Source: an uncultured Bacteroidales bacterium (GTDB lineage: Bacteria > Bacteroidota > Bacteroidia > Bacteroidales > UBA3663). Taken from it: a stretch of 6,000 bases of DNA. The notes under the pieces were generated by a model. The model saw nothing but the letters and a program-made list of their open reading frames with translations. It had not been told where the DNA came from and did no database searches. This document shows positions 1 through 6,000 of the stretch, in pieces; position 1 is the first letter of the stretch; the number at the start of each line of letters is the position of its first letter. The stretch lies in NCBI GenBank assembly GCA_905236195.1, contig CAJOOX010000104.1, positions 1-6,000 on the forward strand. The letters run 5' to 3'. Made by a program: the position numbers and the translations under genes.

Positions 1-723
1 AACCAGATTGACAATTCCAAAGTTGATTACACCTTCACCCAAGCGACTAAAGATACGCTCCGGGTTACAGAGCCTCTGCATTTTCCCTATACGACAACAT
101 TCTCGGCCAACGATACCTACGGCAAGGTGCTCGACTATGCCGGCTGCGTCAAAATAAGGAGCGCCAAGGTGGTGCGTGATCATCTGGATTCCATCATGGT
201 TTCGGATACCCGTAACGGTGTAGCTACCTTCGGCAACAGCAACAACCTGCCTGGCATTCTCAAAGACCAGGATGACTGTGTGGGCAAATACATCGGCGAA
301 GACGGCACCCAAAAGGATCCCTGGCCGGAGCTGACAGCCACAAAGGCAGAGATACAGCGCCAGACAAGTTACCTGCCTGCACAGCCCGATATACCCGCCT
401 ATTATATTGACGCATGGTTCGACGGCGATGAAGTTGACACCCACGGCCACGACAAGTCGAAAGACTATGACAACATGGAGTATTATCTGAACCTGTTGGT
501 TCAGGCGCGTATCACCAATCCCTGCACCACGGGCGGTGAGGCACTGGGCGATGAAGTCGGGAAATACATTCCCAGCAACGCTTCGGCGGTCTCCGTTGTG
601 GAGCGCAATGCAGACACAGCCGCCACAGTCTTTGACCTTGTGGGCCGTCGTCACCACACGGCTCTTGCCAATCTGTCTGCCGGCCTCTATGTCGTGGGCG
701 GAAAGAAAGTAATGAAGCTCTGA
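1..723 (+). CDS. C-terminal part of a secreted/surface protein with a probable type IX secretion (Por) sorting domain; 5' end outside window
   Basis: The frame is open from base 1 to the TGA at 721-723, giving 240 visible residues without the N-terminus; a GTG at 127 is internal, not the start. The last 46 residues (195-240) look like a type A T9SS C-terminal domain: a V-F-D-L-V-G-R-R strand, then L-S-A-G-L-Y-V-V-G-G-K-K-V and a short basic end (VMKL). In Bacteroidetes this domain directs export through the outer membrane by the type IX system and is removed on the way. The body is rich in Asp, Thr, Tyr and Gly, as in extracellular proteins, and carries an Asp/His patch (DGDEVDTHGHDKSKDYD). 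I recognise no catalytic motif, so substrate and function are unknown. A strong hairpin terminator lies 40 bases after the stop. Export class is fairly sure; everything else is open. Confidence 0.8.
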   Translation, partial: NQIDNSKVDYTFTQATKDTLRVTEPLHFPYTTTFSANDTYGKVLDYAGCVKIRSAKVVRDHLDSIMVSDTRNGVATFGNSNNLPGILKDQDDCVGKYIGEDGTQKDPWPELTATKAEIQRQTSYLPAQPDIPAYYIDAWFDGDEVDTHGHDKSKDYDNMEYYLNLLVQARITNPCTTGGEALGDEVGKYIPSNASAVSVVERNADTAATVFDLVGRRHHTALANLSAGLYVVGGKKVMKL

Positions 724-763
724 CCCCCGGATTTTCGGATCTTCGAATCTTCAGCAGATACAG

Positions 764-812
764 ACAACGGCAGGCATTCCGAGGAAGAATGTCTGCCGTT
801 GTAGTTTTTTTT
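764..812 (+). terminator. Rho-independent terminator of the T9SS-type gene
   Basis: The left arm ACAACGGCAGGCATT (764-778) pairs with AATGTCTGCCGTTGT (788-802) over 15 base pairs with one G-U wobble, around a 9-base loop. It is followed by AG and eight T (805-812). This is a textbook intrinsic terminator for plus-strand transcription. On the minus strand the same hairpin forms 23 bases after the stop of the GTPase gene but is not followed by a T run, so it should terminate that side weakly or only act as a 3'-end stabilising stem. Confidence 0.92.
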
Positions 813-825
813 GTCTATTCTTATA

Positions 826-2070
826 TTATGCATCCACGAGGCATCGGTCGAGACATTGGGCGATGTATTCTTTGTCGAGATGCTGACCGATGAAGACCAG
901 TTTCTGCATACGGTCGCCCACATTCTCGTCCCAGTCGGCTTTCACCTGCGGCTGCTGTTCCAACAGGAGTTCTATCTGGTTTTCGGGCATTGTGGCGAAC
1001 CATTTTCCTGCATTGGAGAGGGAGACCTGATGTCCGGCCTGTTCGAATAGATAGCAGGTATCGTCTTCGTCCTTGAACCAGCACATTCCCTTAGCACGGA
1101 TGATGTTCTTGGGCCAGAGACGGGCGACAAAATCATCGAAACGGGACAGTTCCATCGGGCGGCGACGCTGATATACAAAGGTGCCGACGCCATACTCTTC
1201 GGCTTCACCTTCTTCCTCGTTTTCGAGGCCTTCATGGTGGTGATGATGTTCGTGGTGATGATGTTCGCGGTCATCATGGTGATGATGTTCGTGCTCATGT
1301 TCATGATTTTCATCGTGTTCGTCATCGTCGTCATCGTCGTCATGATGTTTCTCGATTTCCTGCACCCAAGTGGCAGAGCCTGCCACATCGTCAAATTCGA
1401 ACATTCGGGTGTTGACGATCTTGTCGAGATCTACGTCGCCATAGTTACATTCGATAATCTCAGCTTTGGGCTGCAGTCCCCGGATGATGTCATAGAGACG
1501 TTTTTTGTCAGACGCTGACACTTCGTCAGCTTTGTTCAGCAGGATGATATTACAGAATTCAATCTGTTGAATCAGCAGATTCTCGATATCGTCTTCGCCG
1601 ATATCCTTACGGAGCAGATCACCGCCGTTCTTGAATTCATCCTTCATTCGGAGAGCATCAACCACGGTGACGATACAATCCAGACGTGCAGCACCGTTCT
1701 CGCAGAAATCCGGATAGACCTGCGGGACGGAACAGATGGTCTGGGCAATAGGGGCGGGTTCGCAGATACCGGATGCTTCGATTACGATATAATCAAAGCG
1801 GCGCATATCAGCTATCTCGCGAAGCTGCTGAACCAGATCCATCTTGAGCGTACAGCAGATGCAACCGTTCTGGAGGGCTACCAGAGAGTCGTCTTTCTGG
1901 CCTACGATGCCGCCTTTCTGAATAAGGTCCGCGTCTATGTTGACCTCGCCGAGGTCGTTGACGATAACGGCAAATCTGATGCCGCGTTTATTGGAGAGAA
2001 TCCGATTGACCAGTGTTGTTTTACCGCTGCCCAGATAACCGGTGAGCAGGAGGGTGGGGATATATTTCAT
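826..2070 (-). CDS. CobW/COG0523 family G3E GTPase with His/Asp-rich metal-binding loop (putative zinc or other metal chaperone)
   Basis: This 414-residue protein belongs to the CobW/YjiA/YeiR/ZNG1 branch of G3E P-loop GTPases, which use GTP hydrolysis to deliver metals such as zinc to client proteins in the cytoplasm. Visible motifs: Walker A GYLGSGKTT (11-19), the family metal site CICC (70-73), a Walker B-like strand with E98-A-S-G (YIVIEASG), and the guanine-specificity motif NKAD (179-182). Residues 241-280 form a hydrophilic loop with 19 His, 10 Asp and 8 Glu in 40 residues, including seven consecutive Asp; an acidic linker follows. The C-terminal CobW_C domain (about 297-411) begins GTFVYQRRRP. 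The ATG lies 12 bases after the stop of the upstream gene, so translation is probably coupled; no Shine-Dalgarno is seen. The metal cannot be read from sequence: zinc is likeliest from the family, while nickel and cobalt are possible. It is not cobalamin-specific on context, since no cob genes are near. Confidence 0.95.
   Translation of the reverse strand: MKYIPTLLLTGYLGSGKTTLVNRILSNKRGIRFAVIVNDLGEVNIDADLIQKGGIVGQKDDSLVALQNGCICCTLKMDLVQQLREIADMRRFDYIVIEASGICEPAPIAQTICSVPQVYPDFCENGAARLDCIVTVVDALRMKDEFKNGGDLLRKDIGEDDIENLLIQQIEFCNIILLNKADEVSASDKKRLYDIIRGLQPKAEIIECNYGDVDLDKIVNTRMFEFDDVAGSATWVQEIEKHHDDDDDDDEHDENHEHEHEHHHHDDREHHHHEHHHHHEGLENEEEGEAEEYGVGTFVYQRRRPMELSRFDDFVARLWPKNIIRAKGMCWFKDEDDTCYLFEQAGHQVSLSNAGKWFATMPENQIELLLEQQPQVKADWDENVGDRMQKLVFIGQHLDKEYIAQCLDRCLVDA
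1231..1350 (-). repeat. Low-complexity CAT/CAC-GAT/GAC trinucleotide tract encoding the His/Asp metal-binding loop
   Basis: Codons 241-280 of the GTPase gene consist almost only of His, Asp and Glu codons. On the plus strand this reads as runs of ATG/GTG and GTC/ATC triplets, with codons 244-250 (1321-1341) giving seven Asp in a row. Such a tract can change length in whole codons by replication slippage, and length variation of the loop is common in this family. It also creates low-complexity open frames on both strands that are not genes. Confidence 0.85.
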
Positions 2071-2082
2071 TTGATATGTTTG

Positions 2083-2769
2083 TTATTGTTCTGTAGTTAC
2101 GTTTTTTATGATTTCCTGAGTTTGTTCCTGCAGTTTGGAACAGAGCGTTGTATCTCCCGTCAGAATGAGCAAATCCCTGAGGTGATTCATCTGCAACTGA
2201 TGCCAGGTATTCAGAATCAGGTAGGTCATGTTCCGGAGATCGCCGGTTTCGTGGCGTATGGCCAGGTGCAAGTCCCCGTCACGATACACAAGCAACTGCA
2301 AGGCAGCCAGACTCAGGTCTGCAATCATCTTGTCATTGGTGCCGAATAATACTTTCGTCTGCCAATAGGCATGAAGCGAACATAGCGGGTGCCGGTAAAC
2401 GACATTGAGGAACGTGCGCTGAAGGAAATGGTAAATGCGTGCATTCATTCCGAACCAGAATGAAATGCCGTTGTTGTTGTCACACAGAACCGTTTCCTCG
2501 CTGTCGGCTTCCGGAAGGAGAAGGTCATAATGGGCTTTGGCTTCGCTCATCGGAAGGTCTGCCGGCAAGACGGCCACGCGGGATGTGTGCAGTTCGCATA
2601 TGACAAGTTCCCATGTCCGCAACAGTTCCTGACGGGACAGGATGGCATCCTCAAAAACCGCAACCGAATCATTGCCGGTCAGAGAGATGAATTCCGCCGG
2701 CCGGTCGCCCCATGTATACGAAAATCCACCCGGCAGAAGCCGGATGGACAGTTGGTCGTTATTTGTCAT
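2083..2769 (-). CDS. DUF3822 family protein, function unknown
   Basis: This 228-residue protein has no signal peptide and no membrane segment, so it is predicted cytoplasmic. I assign it to DUF3822, a Bacteroidetes-restricted family, from its overall pattern: an N-terminal L-S-I-R-L-L-P-G-G-F-S-Y strand pair, a middle strand R-V-A-V-L-P-A-D-L (64-72), a central NGISFWFG segment, and a C-terminal helix-rich part with M-T-Y-L-I-L-N-T-W-H-Q-L (181-192) and LRDLLILTGD. The family is, as I recall, related to the actin-like ATPase (ASKHA) fold, but I see no clear phosphate-binding loops, so ATPase activity is not supported. It may be somewhat shorter than usual members (about 260 residues from memory). 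The ATG at 2769 lies 51 bases after the preceding stop, without a Shine-Dalgarno. It probably shares a transcript with both neighbours. Confidence 0.8.
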   Translation of the reverse strand: MTNNDQLSIRLLPGGFSYTWGDRPAEFISLTGNDSVAVFEDAILSRQELLRTWELVICELHTSRVAVLPADLPMSEAKAHYDLLLPEADSEETVLCDNNNGISFWFGMNARIYHFLQRTFLNVVYRHPLCSLHAYWQTKVLFGTNDKMIADLSLAALQLLVYRDGDLHLAIRHETGDLRNMTYLILNTWHQLQMNHLRDLLILTGDTTLCSKLQEQTQEIIKNVTTEQ

Positions 2770-2820
2770 TTTGCTACGGGGACCTGCGAATAAAGGCCCA
2801 GTAATTGCAAAACCAGAAGA

Positions 2821-3519
2821 TTATTCCCAGTTGCCGGCGTTGTTGTTAGCTTCTGTAGCATCACCAACCTGAAGACCGGGATACTTCTCCTGCTGCTTCT
2901 TGTCGTCAATCTTGTTGGCGACTTCCTGCTGGTCGAGATCCCACAAGTAGGTCTTGTAGTCAGCCTGAGCCTGGAAGAGGGACATCTCGTAACCGGACTG
3001 GGTCGTTACAGAACCCACCTCAAGTCGGAAGGTATCCGAGGGATTCTCAGCGAAGGGAATATAGCAGATGGAATCAATATTGAAGTCGGGACGAATCAGA
3101 GACGAATCTTTCTGGAGGAGGGGTACGAATACGGTATCACGGGAGAAGGTCTCCTTGGAAAGGCCGAATTTTTCAATCTCCTTGCTGTATTTTTTGGGAT
3201 CGCAGAGATACATCCATGCATTCTTTTCGTTCAGACCGTCGGCGAGCTGCTGGTCGGTAAGCGAACCGATCTTGTTTACAATCGGCACTTCTGCAGTCTT
3301 GGCAAAATTAATCAGTTGTTTCCAACTGGAAGCATAAACCTGATACTTGTCGCGATGTGCCTCCTGGACGGTACGGATGTCCTTGAGACGCTGGATGATA
3401 ACAGCTTCGCGGCGAGCTACTTCGGTGTTGAACTCTACAGGAAGCTGAACGCTTCTGTAGCACATGTAGCCAAGCAAACAAGCAGCTACAACGAGGATGA
3501 TGTTAAGAATCGTTTTCAT
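2821..3519 (-). CDS. Conserved Bacteroidales membrane-anchored protein of unknown function (single N-terminal transmembrane segment)
   Basis: I chose the ATG at 3519 (232 residues, starting MKTILNIILVV) over an upstream ATG at 3561. The extra 14 residues are polar, sit before the hydrophobic segment and are unlike a signal sequence. Residues 4-21 form one hydrophobic helix after Lys2, followed by an extended charged helix (about 31-60) and a mixed alpha/beta domain outside the membrane, ending in NNNAGNWE. V-A-A-C at 11-14 resembles a lipobox, but hydrophobicity continues past Cys14, so a membrane anchor seems likelier than a lipoprotein. The pattern after the anchor (L-K-D-I-R-T-V-Q-E-A, then Y-Q-V-Y-A-S-S-W-K-Q-L) recalls the alpha-1/loop layout of pilin-like proteins, though no prepilin peptidase site is visible. 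The family seems familiar from Bacteroides and Prevotella genomes as 'hypothetical protein'. It is first in the minus-strand gene block. No function is assigned. Confidence 0.85.
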   Translation of the reverse strand: MKTILNIILVVAACLLGYMCYRSVQLPVEFNTEVARREAVIIQRLKDIRTVQEAHRDKYQVYASSWKQLINFAKTAEVPIVNKIGSLTDQQLADGLNEKNAWMYLCDPKKYSKEIEKFGLSKETFSRDTVFVPLLQKDSSLIRPDFNIDSICYIPFAENPSDTFRLEVGSVTTQSGYEMSLFQAQADYKTYLWDLDQQEVANKIDDKKQQEKYPGLQVGDATEANNNAGNWE

Positions 3520-3613
3520 TACTGAGCAATTATAATGTTTATTTTGTTTTAATTTCGACAAGTGCGGATAGCGAAAAGGGGAAATAATACATCCTATTCA
3601 CAAAAAACCGCTG

Positions 3614-3621
3614 CAAATATA
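3614..3621 (-). promoter_or_regulatory. Candidate Bacteroidetes -7 element for the minus-strand gene block
   Basis: The plus strand reads CAAATATA, which is TATATTTG on the minus strand and fits TAnnTTTG exactly. Transcription would start near 3607 and leave a leader of about 88 bases before the ATG at 3519. No good -33 TTTG is found at the expected spacing, so this is a partial match only. Confidence 0.5.
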
Positions 3622-3643
3622 CAAAACTTTTTTGAAAAAACAT

Positions 3644-3651
3644 TATCTTTG
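3644..3651 (+). promoter_or_regulatory. Candidate Bacteroidetes -7 element for the helicase gene
   Basis: TATCTTTG matches TAnnTTTG exactly and predicts a start near 3658, leaving a very short leader of under 20 bases before the ATG at 3675. The nearest TTTG upstream (3631-3634) is only 9 bases away, too close for the usual spacing of about 19-21, and no -33 TTG sits at the right distance. The flanks (A run, then CATTATCTTTGG) closely resemble the lysC promoter at 5154-5172. Confidence 0.6.
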
Positions 3652-3674
3652 GCGAAAAAAATTACAAAAAGTTG

Positions 3675-5114
3675 ATGATAAATGACTTTTTTGTCACAAA
3701 CGTGACCGAAAATCTGCCTTTTTTGCCTAATAATTGTCAAAGAGACGCTCTTGTCAAATTAGGTAACTTCCTGTTTGAGCCGACCACCCGGGACCGCGTT
3801 TTCATCCTGAGAGGTTATGCCGGTACCGGCAAAACGTCGCTGGTAGGCGCATTGGTCAAGACTCTTCAGGCCCATAAGGTTCCGACCCATCTGATGGCTC
3901 CTACCGGCAGGGCGGCCAAGGTGTTTGCGTCTATGGCCGGAAAAACCGCGTTGACCATCCACAAAACAATCTACCGGCAGAAGAAGTTCGGGTTGGACGG
4001 CGGATTCCAACTGACAGACAACAAACAGACGGGGGCGCTCTATATCTGCGACGAAGCCTCCATGATATCCACGCTTCAGGAAGGCTCGCTGTTCGGAACC
4101 GGCAACCTGCTCGACGACCTGATAGAATATGTCTATAGCGGTACGGATTGCCGTCTGCTGCTGGTGGGCGACGGCGCGCAGCTTCCTCCCGTAGGCCAGA
4201 CGCAAAGCTATGCATTGAGCGTGAGTCACCTGCAAGGCTACGGGCTCGAGGTGATGGAAGCCGAACTGACCGAGGTGGCACGTCAGCAACTGGAGTCCGG
4301 CATTCTCTTCAACGCCACCATTCTCCGCAACCACATTTCCCGTGGAGAAGTGAACCGTCTTCCCCACATTATATATAAAGACTACAGCGACCTGCATCGC
4401 ATCGACGGAATGACAATGTCCGACGATTTGGGAAGCAGCTATAGCCGCGAAGGAATCGATGAGACCATTTTTATCACCCGCAGCAACAAAAAAGCCAATC
4501 AGTTGAACCTGGGTATCCGCAACAGAATCCTGGACCGCGAGGAAGAACTGACCACGGGCGAACGTCTGCTGGTGGTAAAGAACAACTACTGGTGGGCGAG
4601 GGATTACGACCAGGTGCCCTTCATCGCCAACGGCGATATCGTCGCCGTCAACCGCGTCCGTCGGGAAGAAATGCTCTACGGGTTCCGCTTTGCCCATGTG
4701 GATGTCACCCTGACAGACTACAACATCGACCTCGAAGTGATTGTCCTGCTCGACACCCTGATGTCAGAAGGACCGTCGTTGAGCCAGGAACAGATGTCGC
4801 GTCTGTTCTATGCCGTGATGGAAGACTATGCCGACATCCCTTCCCAACGGGACCGCATCCGGAAAGTGAAGGAGAATCCGTATTTCAATGCCCTGCAGGT
4901 AAAGTACGGATATGCCGTGACCTGTCACAAGAGTCAGGGCGGACAATGGCAGGACGTTTATCTGGATCTGTCCTACATCAATCCCGAACACCTCGGCATG
5001 GACTTCTACCGTTGGATGTATACCGCCTTCACGCGAGCCCGCAAAAATCTGTATTTGGTCAATATGAGTGACGAAATGTCGGCAGAAAATGAATCTGGAG
5101 TGCAAAAAAACTGA
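3675..5114 (+). CDS. RecD-like ATP-dependent DNA helicase, superfamily 1B (AAA family ATPase)
   Basis: This 479-residue protein carries the full superfamily 1 helicase set: a Q-motif-like Gln22; Walker A GYAGTGKTS (47-55); motif Ia L-M-A-P-T-G-R-A-A (73-81); motif II D-E-A-S (126-129); motif III V-G-D-G-A-Q-L-P-P-V-G (164-174); motif IV-like FITRSNKKANQLN (266-278); an SH3-like part beginning F-I-A-N-G-D-I-V-A-V (316-325); motif V T-C-H-K-S-Q-G (416-422); and motif VI Y-T-A-F-T-R-A-R (449-456) with the arginine finger. It resembles the COG0507 RecD/TraA group and is a stand-alone helicase, lacking the long N-terminal region of RecD2. It probably unwinds DNA 5'-3' in repair or replication, in the cytoplasm. 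The likely start is ATG 3675; a TTG directly before it is possible but less likely. No Shine-Dalgarno or downstream terminator is visible, so some readthrough into lysC is possible. Confidence 0.93.
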   Translation: MINDFFVTNVTENLPFLPNNCQRDALVKLGNFLFEPTTRDRVFILRGYAGTGKTSLVGALVKTLQAHKVPTHLMAPTGRAAKVFASMAGKTALTIHKTIYRQKKFGLDGGFQLTDNKQTGALYICDEASMISTLQEGSLFGTGNLLDDLIEYVYSGTDCRLLLVGDGAQLPPVGQTQSYALSVSHLQGYGLEVMEAELTEVARQQLESGILFNATILRNHISRGEVNRLPHIIYKDYSDLHRIDGMTMSDDLGSSYSREGIDETIFITRSNKKANQLNLGIRNRILDREEELTTGERLLVVKNNYWWARDYDQVPFIANGDIVAVNRVRREEMLYGFRFAHVDVTLTDYNIDLEVIVLLDTLMSEGPSLSQEQMSRLFYAVMEDYADIPSQRDRIRKVKENPYFNALQVKYGYAVTCHKSQGGQWQDVYLDLSYINPEHLGMDFYRWMYTAFTRARKNLYLVNMSDEMSAENESGVQKN

Positions 5115-5139
5115 ATAAATAGATTTTTTACGGAAAATA

Positions 5140-5171
5140 TTTGCAAATTTGGCAAAAAAACACTATCTTTG
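5140..5171 (+). promoter_or_regulatory. Consensus Bacteroidetes sigma-A promoter of lysC
   Basis: A -33 TTTG (5140-5143) is followed after 20 bases by the -7 element TATCTTTG (5164-5171), matching TTTG-N19-21-TAnnTTTG in both boxes and spacing. Transcription should start near 5178, giving an A-rich leader of about 30 bases with no Shine-Dalgarno. This is too short for a lysine riboswitch. Confidence 0.85.
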
Positions 5172-5207
5172 CGCCCAAAATAAAATAACAAACAAAACAA
5201 ACATATA

Positions 5208-6000
5208 ATGAAAGTATTAAAGTTTGGCGGGACGTCAGTAGGTTCCGCAGAACGCATCAAGAATGTGGCCAAACTCATCACCGAGGATGGCAAGCGTAAA
5301 ATTGTCGTGCTTTCGGCTATGTCGGGCACTACGAATACCCTGCTCGAAATTGCAGATTATTTCCGTCTGGAGAACGCTGTCGGTGCTTCGGACGTAATCA
5401 ACAAACTCCAGAACAAATATGAGGGCGTGATCGACGAACTCTTCTCCGATGCCGACCTCAAGAAGGACTGTCTGGAAACCATCCGCGGTATTCTCGACTA
5501 CCTCCGTTCGTTTGCCAATCGTCCGTTTACGATTTTTGAGGAACGTTGCGTTGTAGCCCAGGGCGAACTGATGAGCACCAATATGATGTACCGCTACCTG
5601 CTCCAGATGGGCGTGAAGGCTGCATTTGTGCCTGCACTTGACTTCATGCGCATCGACAAGAACTGCGAACCCGATTTCAAGTTCATTGAGGAGAACCTCA
5701 AGGCAAAACTCGAATCGGACAGCGACGAACAGATTTACGTCACGCAGGGCTTCATTTGCCGCAATGCCTACGGCGAAATCGACAACCTCCAGCGCGGCGG
5801 TTCCGATTATTCCGCATCCATCATCGGCGCAGCCATCCGTGCCGAAGAGATTCAGATCTGGACCGATATCGACGGTATGCACAACAACGACCCGCGTTAC
5901 GTAGAGAATACCAAGCCTGTGAGAATGCTCAACTTCGACGAAGCGGCTGAGCTGGCTTATTTCGGCGCCAAGATACTGCATCCCACATGCATCACCCCCG
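5208..6000 (+). CDS. lysC: Aspartate kinase (aspartokinase), monofunctional LysC type; 3' end outside window
   Basis: The visible 264 residues start at the ATG of 5208 and run open to the window edge. The enzyme phosphorylates L-aspartate with ATP to aspartyl-4-phosphate, the entry step to lysine (via diaminopimelate), threonine, methionine and isoleucine, in the cytoplasm. Motifs of the amino acid kinase fold are intact: KFGGTSVG (5-12), L-S-A-M-S-G-T-T (35-42), Q-G-E-L (118-121, with the substrate-binding Glu119), TQGFICRNAYGE (179-190), GGSDYSAS (197-204), W-T-D-I-D-G-M and N-N-D-P-R (218-230), and EAAELAYFGAKILHP (245-259). The VLSAMSGTTNTL pattern agrees better with the Bacteroidetes monofunctional LysC than with the ThrA fusion as I know them. 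The C-terminal ACT domains, which carry feedback inhibition, lie beyond the window, so a fusion to homoserine dehydrogenase or LysA cannot be excluded. It has its own consensus promoter. Confidence 0.95.
   Translation, partial: MKVLKFGGTSVGSAERIKNVAKLITEDGKRKIVVLSAMSGTTNTLLEIADYFRLENAVGASDVINKLQNKYEGVIDELFSDADLKKDCLETIRGILDYLRSFANRPFTIFEERCVVAQGELMSTNMMYRYLLQMGVKAAFVPALDFMRIDKNCEPDFKFIEENLKAKLESDSDEQIYVTQGFICRNAYGEIDNLQRGGSDYSASIIGAAIRAEEIQIWTDIDGMHNNDPRYVENTKPVRMLNFDEAAELAYFGAKILHPTCITP

Larger units (their letters stand above)
3520..3674. promoter_or_regulatory. Divergent AT-rich intergenic region between the anchored-protein gene and the helicase gene
   Basis: These 155 bases separate two divergently transcribed genes and hold the promoters of both. 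They contain long A and T runs and no open frame worth calling. Two candidate -7 elements lie back to back, with only 22 bases between them: one for the minus strand at 3614-3621 and one for the plus strand at 3644-3651. No strong inverted repeat that would suggest an operator was seen. Confidence 0.7.

Noticed and set aside
972..1518. Met/Val-rich and Met/Thr-rich open frames on both strands over the His/Asp tract
   Set aside because: They are low-complexity by-products of the triplet tract read in other frames.
1567..2349. 260-codon plus-strand open frame opposite the GTPase and DUF3822 genes
   Set aside because: It lies antisense to two well-supported genes, crosses their junction, and its protein has no recognisable domain pattern.
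2770..2820. Small GGGCC/GGTCC hairpin between the anchored-protein and DUF3822 genes (minus strand)
   Set aside because: Only five pairs with a G-U wobble and no T run after it, so it is not a terminator and may be chance.
3520..3561. Upstream ATG at 3561 extending the anchored protein by 14 residues
   Set aside because: The extension is polar and would push the membrane anchor inward; MKTILNII at 3519 is a normal N-terminus.
3759..4697. 312-codon minus-strand open frame inside the helicase gene
   Set aside because: It is antisense to a helicase with every motif intact; a mirror frame is the simpler explanation.
5115..5207. Lysine riboswitch (L box) or attenuator before lysC
   Set aside because: The spacer is 93 bases, the predicted leader about 30 bases, and no terminator-antiterminator stem pair is visible.
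5235..5981. 248-codon minus-strand open frame opposite lysC
   Set aside because: Antisense shadow of an aspartate kinase gene with all catalytic motifs present.
1..6000. Mobile elements, CRISPR arrays, tRNA or rRNA genes, phage or defence genes
   Set aside because: No transposase, terminal inverted repeats, regular spaced repeats or tRNA-like folds were seen; nearly all sequence is explained by conserved genes.

Overview
The window reads as an ordinary stretch of a Bacteroidales chromosome, probably Prevotella- or Bacteroides-like. Three things point there. Two spacers carry the phylum's TAnnTTTG -7 promoter element (TATCTTTG at 3644-3651 and 5164-5171). Genes lack clear Shine-Dalgarno sites and have A-rich leaders instead. 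The first protein ends in what looks like a type IX secretion sorting domain, and two further genes (a DUF3822 protein and an anchored protein ending NNNAGNWE) resemble families I know only from Bacteroidetes. Coding DNA has mixed base composition, while the spacers at 3520-3674 and 5115-5207 are strongly AT-rich.

Layout. Positions 1-723 (+) are the C-terminal 240 residues of a secreted or surface protein, followed by a strong intrinsic terminator (764-812). A three-gene block on the minus strand runs leftward from 3519: a 232-residue membrane-anchored conserved protein (3519-2821), a DUF3822-type protein (2769-2083) and a CobW/COG0523 G3E GTPase with a very His/Asp-rich metal-binding loop (2070-826). 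The gaps of 51 and 12 bases suggest one operon. It converges on the first gene at the terminator. A 155-base divergent spacer (3520-3674) separates this block from a plus-strand RecD-like superfamily 1 DNA helicase (3675-5114). After a 93-base spacer with a full consensus promoter comes lysC, monofunctional-type aspartate kinase (5208 to beyond the window end), the first enzyme of lysine/threonine/methionine synthesis.

The genes do not form one evident pathway. Helicase and lysC are co-directional, but lysC has its own promoter. The minus-strand block pairs two poorly characterised proteins with a probable metallochaperone GTPase. The most interesting reading is that the anchored protein has a pilin-like N-terminal layout and DUF3822 may have an actin-like (PilM-like) fold. 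That idea is inference only. I found no mobile element, CRISPR array, tRNA, rRNA or riboswitch.
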